A stretch of DNA of 64,000 bases from Lunularia cruciata (taxonomy: Eukaryota; Streptophyta; Marchantiopsida; Lunulariales; Lunulariaceae). The stretch covers positions 30,318,001-30,382,000 of the forward strand of contig OX419760.1 of NCBI GenBank assembly GCA_948567375.1, written 5' to 3'. Position numbers and translations under genes: made by a program. Shown one piece after another: positions 54,531 through 64,000 of the stretch (positions are counted from its first letter, which is position 1; each line of letters begins with the position of its first letter). A model generated the notes under the pieces. That model saw only the letters and a list, made by a program, of their open reading frames with translations, had not been told where the DNA came from and did no database searches.

Positions 54531-55190
54531 GGAGTATGATGGAGTTGGGTTCTTTTCCTTCTTATTCCATTGTGCGCCACCATAGTAGCCATCAAAGGTT
54601 CATCCTCAATGAGAGATAGGCCAACTCACAGATCAAGGTCCCAAGTGAATCCTAAAAAAAATCCCTAATCTTAACTATCTATTATTGGTTTTTACTATCC
54701 TAATCCTATCTTATCCTATTCATCTGCAAAATGATTAGGATCCTACATGTATCAAGAGAGATATCAAAGCTTCCACACTTATTCAATCTGCAATGTACAA
54801 CCCCAAGTGCTTGTATAAACCCAAGAGCACTCCTCTACAACTGTGTGTAATTTTGAGTGTGGTACATTTCCAAGGGTACTTGTCCTCAACTTTATACAAT
54901 TTTGAGTGCCACATAACTTCAGGAGCACTCCTCCTAAAACATATATACACAACTTTGAGTGCAAACATGACTAGCAGGCTCAAAGTGTCTGACTATTGTA
55001 CAACTCTTAAGTATCTAATCTTTGCCAAAAGAGTGCTTGCCTTATCAAAACACTTTCCCTTGGGGAAGTGCCTTAGAGTGGAACTATTGGGATTGAAGGA
55101 CTTTGTTCATCTGTTAGAAATCTTATTAGTTGGTCTATCCATGCTTGATATCTAGTTATCTCTAGGAAGAAGGGCTACCACACTTCATTG
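54531..55190. other. No gene recognised; degenerate short repeats
   Basis: At 54790-54970 the phrase 'tacaattttgagtgc' recurs with a spacing of about 55 bp, a degenerate minisatellite. Nothing else is supported. Confidence 0.4.
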
Positions 55191-55199
55191 AACTTCTTA

Positions 55200-56600
55200 T
55201 CTGAGTGCTCCTTCAAGTGCAAGGACATGGTGTTCATTTGTTCTTCTTCATAAGCATTGGACTTGTAACTTCAATTCATGGCATTATGTTCTTAGAGCAT
55301 GCACTACTCCTTCTTTTATCATCTTTATGAATAGGGCTTAGATCTTTGCCTGTTTGTGCAATGCCTGCAATTGGTCCTCTTCTATCTCCTTTGATTGATT
55401 GCTCCATTTAGCCTTCTAGTCTTCTAGCACTTGGAGACTTTTTTCATGCTGAATTATCTCATCTTTTGCCTCCTTGATGAGATATTCTAGTTGCAGTAAT
55501 ACCTCCTTTTTGTACTCCTACATTTATATCTCCAAAGTCACTATTCGGTCTTATTTCTCCTTCAAAGCACTCTGAATGCCCTCCCAACTCTTAGCAATTG
55601 TTGTGAAGTTGGTCTTTGCTTTTCTTCTTAAACTAGTCAAACTTGAAGTGGAGTGCCTTCCAATCCCCTTCAACGTTTGGGTCTTTTTTGCTTGGTGATC
55701 TTGTTCATTCTCTATTGTGTCACTTCTCCTCTTGAGTTCTTGGTTCTCTTGCAGCAAGGTACTTACCTTTTGAAGCCTCTACCTTGTACATATCTTTAGC
55801 CTTTGTTGCTTTGTCTTTCACCAAGTCTTCTTTGGCCTTCCATCCAAGTCTAGACCTGCTTATGCATAAATTTGATCAATCTAGTGTAGTCTATCACATC
55901 ATGGCACTCAGCTTGGTGTTGGGATAGAAACACCTCCATCAATTGCAATGTAGTGCCAACTAAATGGATGATGAAGCTTGATCCTTCTTGCACCTCCACT
56001 GACTTTGAACTTGTTGGTACCTGCACTTGATCTACACTTTGGGTGCAGCCTCTAGAAGATCAGTAACAATGTTGACCTCTTCTACTTCATTGGCATTGTT
56101 TGTGATGTAATCTTATTCTTTTATGTGGTCCTTGGCCTCCTTCTATTCTTTTGGCCAAAGTTCTTGGTCCAATCTCAAAAACTTGCCCAATCTTAGTGGA
56201 ATGTTAAATCTCCACTATGGCTTCTTCTTTTGGCACATCCGGCCTCAATGGTGCTTGCTCTAACACTACCACTTCTTCTATCATGTGCTCTTCTTCATCT
56301 ATAGGATACTAGTCCATATCTTGGTCCTCAACATGCGGAGAAGCCTAGGCATCTTCCAAAGTTTCTTCTTCTTCATCCTTATCTCTTGAAGCAAAGGTCA
56401 ACCCATGCAAAGTAAAGGATCCTTGCTCCTCTTTGTCATCATCTTCATCTACTTCAATGACCTTGGCCTCATCTTTTGAAGAAGACACATCAACAACATG
56501 TGCACTAGCCTTTGACTTCTTTGCTAAGGAAGTGGCTTCTTCTTTGGAGCCTTTGCAAAGCTAGCTCTTCATCTACAAGCACAATTTGGCCTGTCTTTGC
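55200..56600 (-). pseudogene. Decayed acidic/coiled-coil protein
   Basis: Minus-strand text with many stops but a persistent bias. An acidic segment ('EVDEDDDKEEQGSF', 'DKDEEEETLEDA') lies at about 56.3-56.46 kb. Then comes a hydrophobic-helical segment ('VGTTLQLMEVFLSQHQAE', about 55.95 kb). Then there is a Glu/Lys/Gln coiled coil (open 55551-55757, 'MLQENQELKRRSDTIENEQD'). It resembles the minus-strand region 62.56-64 kb and may belong to the HFYM family's C-terminal half. No function can be assigned. Confidence 0.4.
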
Positions 56601-58149
56601 AAACTTAACATCAGCCAATTGCTACTTAGTGGTCTAGGTAGGTCCTTTAGGTTTTGATTTGAAATAAACTACTAGATGGAATGTGTGGGAAATCTCTTCT
56701 CTCTTCCTTTGTTAGCAGATTGGTCTCCATGTGTGATGCATAGCACAAGGAGCAATGTAGTTGGAACCCCCTTTATCCTAAAAGTCTCAATGCAAGAGTT
56801 TGCATTGCTTGTCAAACATCTTTGCCTAATCTACAAGCTCTCTTGAATTCATTTAATAGAAGAATACTACTTGGCCATTGGTAAAGTATGTGGTTCTTCT
56901 CTATTTAAAGAGCTTCATAACTACTACAATAGTTATTTGCATAGGATCTTTTTAATTGGCCACACTCTTGGAATTCTTGCTATTGAAGTGGCTCTTGACT
57001 TTGGAAGTGAGTTCTTTATCTACAACTTGGCTATTTATGGTCATTGCTCCTGCAACTCTAGCGTCCAGGCCAATGGTCTCTCATCTAGTTTAGTAAGTTA
57101 CCTCTCATTCCCCTTGAAGTTTTCTCTTGTTTGCCCTTCATCTCATTTGGATATCATTTGGAAATCTGATACCTCCTAGTTCCAAAGTAAGAATCCCAAG
57201 TGCTTACTCCTAATCACATTCATTCTATAGTACACTACCCATTTCTTGATAATAAAGGATGGTCTTTGGTGCCTTCTTGTAAGTTTTGGATTGACTAATA
57301 TGGCTCCTATGCACAAAAGACTGCTCCAACTTTACTCATATACTATGCCAAGTACCTCACTTCATTTTGGTTACCCAAAATTGCATCAATGCCCCTCTCA
57401 AAACAACTTTGGGCAACTCAATTCTCCATGAAAATGGACATGTTACTACTCAATTAGCTAAGAAGGTAGATAGGTTTGCATAAAGTGCAATTGCTAGCCA
57501 GGCACTTCAATTTATACACTCAATTTTTTGTCATTCTTTAGCACTTTAGCTTTACATAGCATGTAGGCACTTGCCTTTACACAAGCAAAGGCCTTGGATT
57601 TGATCCTTTGTGAGTAGTCACCCTCCCATGTGCCAAATTTTTATTCCCTAATCACTTTTCTCCGTGCCATGCTTACTCACAAAGTGCCAATGGTTATCTT
57701 GTCGATAATGGTCCTTGGTAGCACGTTCAAATTGTGCCGGCACTTAAGCTAGAGTGCCAAGGTGGCACTCCACACTCTAAACTTGGACCTAAATGCCTCA
57801 CTTGTTGGCACTTTGAGTGTTGCATCTCTTGCAAGTACTTTCAATGATTCCACAACACTTCAAATGTTGTTCCATCCCTAGGCACTAAGGATCATTCTAC
57901 ACCTCTTTGAGTGCTTCTCATCTCCTTTGTGACATAGCTTTGCTAACCACCTTGATACTTGGCCATGTAAATCATTTGGCCTCTAGACTCATCCTTCCTA
58001 TCAGTATTAGGGATTATCCTACATCACTTCAAGTGCTTCTCCCATCCTAGCTTTTAGTGTCATTCCTTTAAGTACCTATCCACTTGAGGCACTTCTCTAA
58101 GTAACTACAACATTTATAGTGGTTTTCTAGACTTAAGCTTGATATGATC
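56601..58149. other. No gene recognised
   Basis: An open stretch at 56871-57179 (+, 102 codons) has no motif I recognise. From 57.5 to 58.1 kb there are many degenerate short repeats around 'gcactt', no clear unit. Confidence 0.4.
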
Positions 58150-58851
58150 AACAAAAGAAACTTTTGAAGAAATGGGAGTGCCACATAGAACACAAGGTGA
58201 TCTTCAAGGAAACACCTACAAATGGACCAAAGAACACTAAAGGAACATGCTTGGACTAGATGTATCCATCCTTAGGCCATCACTCTTGATACCAAATTCA
58301 AGAATGTAGGTGAGGAAATGAACAAGAAGATAGTTGGATTGCTCAATGAGAATCAATCTACCAATAGTAGCTAGAAAGTAGCCAATCACAAAGATCTAGC
58401 CCAAAAGGCAATTGTAACAACCTTGATGAAGTTGTTTAGACCAAAGAGAAAACTTAATTGACCCTCAATTAGGCTATTTTATTTGATTATTTATACCAAG
58501 TGGGAAGTAATTAATTGGGAAAATATGTCTTATCAGCAATTGCATGCCCTAATCAAGGAGTTTGAAGAAGATGGTAGAGCAACTTACTTGGCCCTCTTTG
58601 CCATACATTTCTACATGGAGCTCAACATACTGAGCAAGGAGGAGAGAAGAAAGTTTCCAAGCCACTTCCACTTGGAGGAGTATTTTGCATCCCAACCCAA
58701 TAGAAGAGTATTTGTGGCAACCTATCAAGATGTAGATGAAGAATCTGCAAAGATTGGGAGGTTTGTAGAGGTAAAGGAAGTTGGAGTTGCTACAATTAAG
58801 AATAATAGATTGAAATCAACAAAATCTCCTAAACTTGCAAAGAATGTGTAA
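58150..58851 (+). CDS. HFYM-family protein, copy 3 (best preserved)
   Basis: Best copy of the unidentified family. 58483-58851 is open for 122 codons: 'MSYQQLHALIKEFEEDG', the core 'ALFAIHFYMELNILSKEERR', 'HFHLEEYFASQPNRR', an acidic 'DVDEESAKIG', then 'VEVKEVGVATIK' and a lysine-rich end. Upstream (58150-58480) matches copy 2 but has stops. The stop codon TAA (58849-58851) lies inside the first bases of LTR-like family 2, so the protein was probably longer and has been truncated by that insertion. Conservation of the same motifs in three diverged copies argues that the family was once under protein-level selection. A retroelement gag or a multicopy plant gene are both possible. Confidence 0.5.
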
Positions 58852-59923
58852 TACTAATAGCTAGACAGATGATCTAGAGATGAAATTTCATTTGGTAACA
58901 TTTGAAAGGATATACATGATGGACCAAGTAGATCAGATAGAGATATCACCAAAAGAGTACTTCTATTAATAGGCCAGAAATTGAAACATGCTTGGAAACT
59001 TTAGAATCAATAGTGAGGCATATGATCTAGAGGTGAAACTTGGGATGGTGACATTTGGGAGGATATCACCAAAAGAGTTCTTCTACTAATAGGCCAAAAA
59101 CCAAAACATGCTTGGAAACTTTAGAATCAATAGTGAGGCATATGATCTAGAGGTGAAACTTGGGGTGGTGACATTTGGGAGGATATCACCAAAAGAGTTC
59201 TTCTACTAATAGGCCAAAAACCAAAACATGCTTGGAAACTATAGAATCAATAGCTAGGCATATGATCTAAAGGTGAAACTTGGGGTGGTAACATCTAGAA
59301 GGATGCTACACGTGACAGAGAAAGTAGATCAGATAGAGGTATCATCAAAAGAGAACTTTTACTAATAGGGCACTTCTACTAAGCCAAAATAATACTTCTA
59401 CTAATAGGCCAAAAATTGAAACACGCTTGGAAACTTTAGAATCAATAGTGAGGCATATGATCGAGAGGTGAAACTTGGGGTGGTGACATTTGGGAGGATA
59501 TCACCAAAAGAGTTCTTCTACTAATAGGCCAAAATCCAAAACATGCTTGGAAACTATAGAATCAATAGCTAGGCATATGATCTAAAGGTGAAACTTGGAG
59601 TGGTAACAACTAGAAGGATGCTACACATGATGGAGAAATTAGATCAGATAGAGGTATCATCAAAAGAGAAATTTTACTAATAGGGCACTTCTACTAAGCC
59701 AAAATAGGCCTTAAAACTTCAAAGGCAATTTTGGAGGCCTAAACAAATGAATTAGGCCTCAAAAATGTGCAGAGTCTCCACACTGGAGGAAAGGCTAGCC
59801 TCCCCTCCGATTTGTCTCACCAAGAGCTTTCTAACAATACCTCACTCACGTGATTTTGACATTCCTATAAGAAGATTTCCTAAAATATTCTCTTTGGTCA
59901 AAGCCTGTTCTGGGTTGGAGGTA
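58847..59923 (+). repeat. LTR-like family 2, copy with expanded tandem units
   Basis: Starts TGTAATACTAATAGC at 58847. Instead of two sub-units it carries about seven. Short units repeat with an exact 120-bp period (59041-59160 and 59161-59280 are almost identical). A mixed short+long block of about 317 bp is itself duplicated (from about 59132 and 59449). The unique LTR part follows at 59760-59918 and is interrupted by the inverted solo LTR at 59924. Confidence 0.8.
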
Positions 59924-60660
59924 TGTAATACTCCGAGGACAAGAGAAGAGATAAAACATAGATTGCACACTCAAACATTCGATGCCCCAAGGGAGCACCT
60001 TCTCTTTATTATATAGACAAAGAGGATCTCCTCCAAGGAAGCTCCACCATAGGATTAGGGACACAGATAGGTGACATGTCAGCAAGCTCCACCCTTGGAT
60101 TACTTACTTGGATGGGTGACTTGTCTGGTCTAGGTCCTATCTGGTTGGTCAAACGAGCTTTGACCAGAGGGAATCTTTTAGGGAATCTTCTTGTAGGAAT
60201 CTCAGAATCACATGAGTAAGGTACCGTTGGAAAGCTCTCAATGAGACAAACCAGGGGAGAGGGAAGGCCAGCCTTTCCATTGTTGGGGGGGATTTGCACA
60301 TTTTTGAGGCCTAATTCATCCGTTTAGACCTCTGAAATTGCCTTCAAAGATTTCAGGCATATTTCGGTTCCTACTCTATTAGTAGAAGTCCTCTTTTGGT
60401 GATACCTCTTTTTGATCTGTTTAGTCCATCATGTGTAACATCTTTCCAGATGTTACCAAACCAATTCTCACCTTTAAATCATATGTCTAGCTATTGGTTC
60501 TAAGGTTCTCAAGTCTATTTCGATTTCTGCACTATTAGTAGAAGTACTCTTTTGGTGATACTTCTATCTGATCTATTTTGACTATCATGTATAACATCAT
60601 TCTAGATGTTACCAAACCGAATTTCACATCTAGATCATATGGCTAACCCTTGGTATTACA
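59924..60660 (-). mobile_element. Solo LTR of family 2, minus strand
   Basis: 737 bp bounded by inverted ends TGTAATAC...GTATTACA and flanked by a perfect 5-bp target duplication AGGTA (59919-59923 and 60661-60665). 'ctatataataaag' (rc, near 60010-60020) is a TATA candidate. No internal region or second LTR is present, so it is a solo LTR left by recombination between the two LTRs of a full element. It is inserted in another copy of its own family in opposite orientation. Confidence 0.88.
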
Positions 60661-60665
60661 AGGTA

Positions 60666-62560
60666 GTAGGAAATAAAGAGTATGCATTTGTTAAGCATGT
60701 CGATACAAATAATACTTGAAATTATATTGTGCACATGATTTAGAAAGTGTAGCCAACAAGATAAGAATTATTGGGCATACCACTCAATGGATTGATCTTA
60801 TCGATACCATGTTATTCCATGCTTAATTTGCAAGAAGCCAACAGGAAGCTTTTATGGAAAAGAAGCAAAGGAAAGATGATCTAGAGTTTAGTGCAAGAAA
60901 AACAACTCCAAGGAAAAAATTGGAAGGAGATAGAATATGTTAAGAGTGTACTCCTTAAAGAAAAGGGGTTGCCCTTCCACATGAAGAGGTCATGGAAGAT
61001 GCTTTACCTTCTAAGAAACAATGAAGTGCATGGGTAACGAGAAGAGTAAGTTTCCTACTTATAAGCTTCAAATTTGACATTGAAGCGACTACAAATCTAA
61101 AGGAGTACTAAAAGAGAGATTACTCAATGCAAAATTAGATTTTACACTTCGGGAGATCTTTGGATTGCAAAGAAGGAGTTCCATGATTTCATATTTAACA
61201 CCATCAAATGGAAGAGACAATCCACAAGAGAAATTGCTTCCTCTAATGCTTATTTTGCAATTATAGAAGAGTGGAGCTCAAATTAGCTCAATGTTGTTGT
61301 GACATGTTGATGTACTAATAGTATAATTGGTAAGCATAGGTCATTCCCATGAGGATATAGTTCAGAAATGGCTAAGCATGAAGGAAAAAAATCACTTTGT
61401 TATGAGTCATCTATTGTTGCATCTTTATCTTCTTGGGCATGACAATTCCCAAAAGAGTATATTGCACGTCATAGTGGCACAATATAGAAAGGAAAATCAC
61501 ACTCTCAAATCACATTCACAAAAGGCTTCTTATAAACTTGGCTCTTGAAGGTGATGGTTCAATCTATATTGAAGGTCATAGACCCCAAAGGTCTATACCT
61601 TCATAGTTACCTATGTTATGCATACTACAACAACAATGAGAACATATTACCCTTCCCATAAAGTGTCCTCGTTGCTAAACTATAGGTTTGTGATTGGAGG
61701 AGCTTTTTGTTACACGTGATACTTCACTCCACTCACAACCATTGTGGTTGGTCAATGTATCATCTTGATCCTTTAGAACACCAATGTATCTAACACCTAA
61801 TCAAGCTTGATTGCCTTCTTGCACCTCAATATACTTACATTCTAACTTCAAGTTCCTCATCACTACTCTACCCAACAATCCCAAAACATACAAAATATTG
61901 ACATTGACCTATTAAGGATGATAGAGGTTCTTATTGCACTATCCCGGATATAGAATCCAACTCATTCATACACAAAAAATTGCAAATTGATCATACAAAC
62001 AAATATGGATAACAAAATAATGAAGCTTAGAATTTTTCACATGCTGGAGCTAAAATGAACTTGTATTATGTCAAATTCATCCCCCTTATACATTCTACTA
62101 CAAAAAAATGGTGTGCATCCATGGTTGTGCAATGCTATAATCCTTGATTAAGCTCTGCTTTCTGATTAAGCCCTAATGTGCCTACTCTATCATACCAAAT
62201 TAATGTTGAGATAGTGCCACCTACAAAGAGCATCCATTGTACACTCTACTAGTCACAAACCTCCAACTAGATATTGGAACAATTTCCCCAATGAGATGGT
62301 GCTAGCAAAACTATCCTATTGTACATGACTATCATCCTCACTATCAATATATACATATCATTATACTTAATTGGTGCTTCTCCCATTGATATTCTATCCT
62401 TATTAGTAGGCTGTCATGGTGAAGGTTGACTACAATGGTCTCCCACCATGATGAGGTCTGACTCTGATGATATGACAACTCCAATGGTCATGGTATAATG
62501 ATTGCACCCCCAAGGGTGTAACTTATTTTACATTTATAAACATGTAGTGATACAACTACC
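60666..62560. other. No gene recognised
   Basis: Non-repetitive, moderately AT-rich. The largest open frame (61327-61548, +, 73 codons) has no motif I recognise. Confidence 0.4.
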
Positions 62561-62561
62561 T

Positions 62562-64000
62562 CTACTTCCTTTGACCACTTGGCTTTCTTGATGTATCTTC
62601 CTCCTTGCATCTTTGGATCAGTTCATCAACATACTCCTTGTATTCTTCTAGCTCTTGGCTGACCTTGGTTAAGATGTTGTCAAATCTGTTATCAATATGT
62701 TTCCACAACTTTTTGTCCAATTGTTCAATCGAATACTTCTTCATCTCCAAAGCATGTATCTTTGACTTCAACTCTTGGAACTTTGCATGATGAACTCAGG
62801 TCAAATGCCACCACTCCTACTTGAGAGTTTAGCTAGTTCACTATATCCTCTACTATTGTGATTACCCGAGTCTGCTCCTTGTCTAAAGCATCATGGATGG
62901 ATTGCAATTTTATGTCCACCTCTTGCCTGATCTGCACATGGAAGCTCTGTTTACGGTCCTTGTGGCCACTTACAATTGTGGTCAGTCCCTCAATATGCAT
63001 TTGGGCCTTTTCAACCTCTATGTTGAAGGCATGCTTGTCCTTGGCACTTTGGTTGCAAAGAACCTTTAGTTCTTACTTGAGAGATGCTACTTCCTCATCC
63101 TTATCACTTAACTGCTCTCCATGCTTCTTCTTCAAGTCCTCTCCATGACACTTGGATCTCTCCTTAAAGGTTACCAAACTGTAGTCCAATTTAGATATTT
63201 GCTCTTGTGATCCTTATATCTCCTCTTTCATCAAGGTTATCTCTTCATCCTTCTCCTTTAGCTTCTCTTCTTGGGTCACCTTGTAGTCCACAAATGCCTA
63301 TTTGTGTTGGGCAATACGTACTTTCATTACTACAAGCTCAGCCTTCACTAGGCATAGCTCTGCTCGGTATTATTCTAGCATGGTATCATTATCTTTCTTC
63401 CACATCTTGTAGTTTGTGGATAGAGTATTACATTCCCCTCTTGCTTATTGCAGCTCCACATCCTTATCTATGAGAGTAGACTCCAATTCTTGAACTTGCA
63501 ACAAGTTGGCACCCAAGACCATTTCTATTTCTTTGATCCTACTTGCTGGAGTTTAATCATTTTGCTGACTTCTTCTTCTTCTTGCAACCATGGACCCTCC
63601 TCCCAATGGCATGAGTTCTTGAGCCTCCAAATGATCTAGTTTCCACTCTTGGTATTGGCAATGCTCCCAAAGATCAATTTGTTGAGCCCTTAAGCACGCA
63701 ATGCTAGCATGAGCCTTTATAAAATCTTTTTCTCCTCCTAGCTTCTCCTAGATAGCCCTCTAAATTTAATACTGTAAAAACTCTCTCAAGCATTTTCAAT
63801 CTATCACGGTTAGGTCAATATTTTGATATACAAACAATAGGTCCTCCATGGCTTTTAATACTAGCTCCAACATGTGAACAACCTGGGTTGACAAGGAGTA
63901 ATTCATAAGGTAATTAAGCCCTAACTCCTCATAGGCCAATGGGATAAGGCTGGCCCCCATTTCCCCTTGTTGTGATGTTGGGGCTACTTCCTTTTCTTGT
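62562..64000 (-). pseudogene. Long coiled-coil protein gene, decayed, runs off the window
   Basis: Read on the minus strand from 64000 down, one reading register continues for over 1.3 kb with only scattered stops. First comes a globular part ('LIPLAYEELGLNYLMNYS', 'RAQQIDLWEHCQYQEWKLD'). Then a long Glu/Lys/Gln-rich coiled coil follows ('KLKEKDEEITLMKEEI', 'DLKKKHGEQLSDKDEEVASL'), and it ends in the open stretch 62562-62771 ('YKEYVDELIQRCKEED'). The start is outside the window. It resembles the region at 55.2-56.6 kb. Function unknown; a structural gag-like protein of a large retroelement is one option. Confidence 0.5.

Noticed and set aside
59041-59280. CRISPR-like regular 120-bp repeats
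   Set aside because: The repeats are contiguous with no unique spacers, the genome is eukaryotic, and the units are sub-repeats of an LTR.

Overview
The window is nuclear DNA of a streptophyte (land-plant lineage). Two observations support this. One is an intact, 19-exon plant-type mitochondrial NAD-malic enzyme gene. The other is the set of Ty1/copia elements and Ty3/gypsy chromoviruses whose primer-binding sites match plant initiator tRNA-Met. The malic-enzyme introns are short (about 120-670 bp), which argues against a conifer-like genome. I cannot name the species or lineage from sequence alone. Most of the window is retrotransposon DNA, intact in outline but decayed in coding capacity.

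Layout. 1-1.9 kb: three LTRs of one chromovirus family, two of them head to head. 1.9-3.8 kb: AT-rich, nothing recognisable. 3.8-11 kb: a broken copy of an unidentified repeated protein family (here called the HFYM family), interrupted by chromovirus A (4393-10015). 11-13.3 kb: tandem repeats in AT-rich DNA. 13.3-15.4 kb (-): an unidentified gene-like island. 16.2-19.2 kb (-): an old copia element. 19.8-21.1 kb (-): a second unidentified gene-like region with a C-terminal membrane segment. 22.1-28.6 kb (-): the NAD-malic enzyme gene, with a tandem duplication just past its stop codon. 29-32.2 kb: upstream and AT-rich DNA. 32.7-33.3 kb: HFYM copy 2. 33669-39293: complete chromovirus B with 5-bp target duplication GGTAG. 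39.3-46.9 kb: remains of another gag-bearing element, split by a complete copia element (40589-45486, target duplication TGTAT). 46.9-48.97 kb and 50.0-50.9 kb: two minus-strand chromovirus fragments. 53.8-54.5, 58.85-59.92 and 59.92-60.66 kb: a second LTR-like family, including a solo LTR with target duplication AGGTA. 55.2-56.6 and 62.56-64 kb (-): decayed acidic/coiled-coil protein genes. 58.15-58.85 kb: HFYM copy 3.

Functionally, the only gene I would trust as active is the NAD-malic enzyme. It decarboxylates malate to pyruvate in the mitochondrial matrix. The retroelements carry gag, protease, reverse transcriptase, RNase H, integrase and (chromoviruses) a chromodomain, but all copies here have stops or frameshifts. 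The most striking regulatory signal is that six chromovirus LTRs carry perfect heat-shock-element trimers or tetramers upstream of a TATA box, an arrangement resembling heat-activated retrotransposons.
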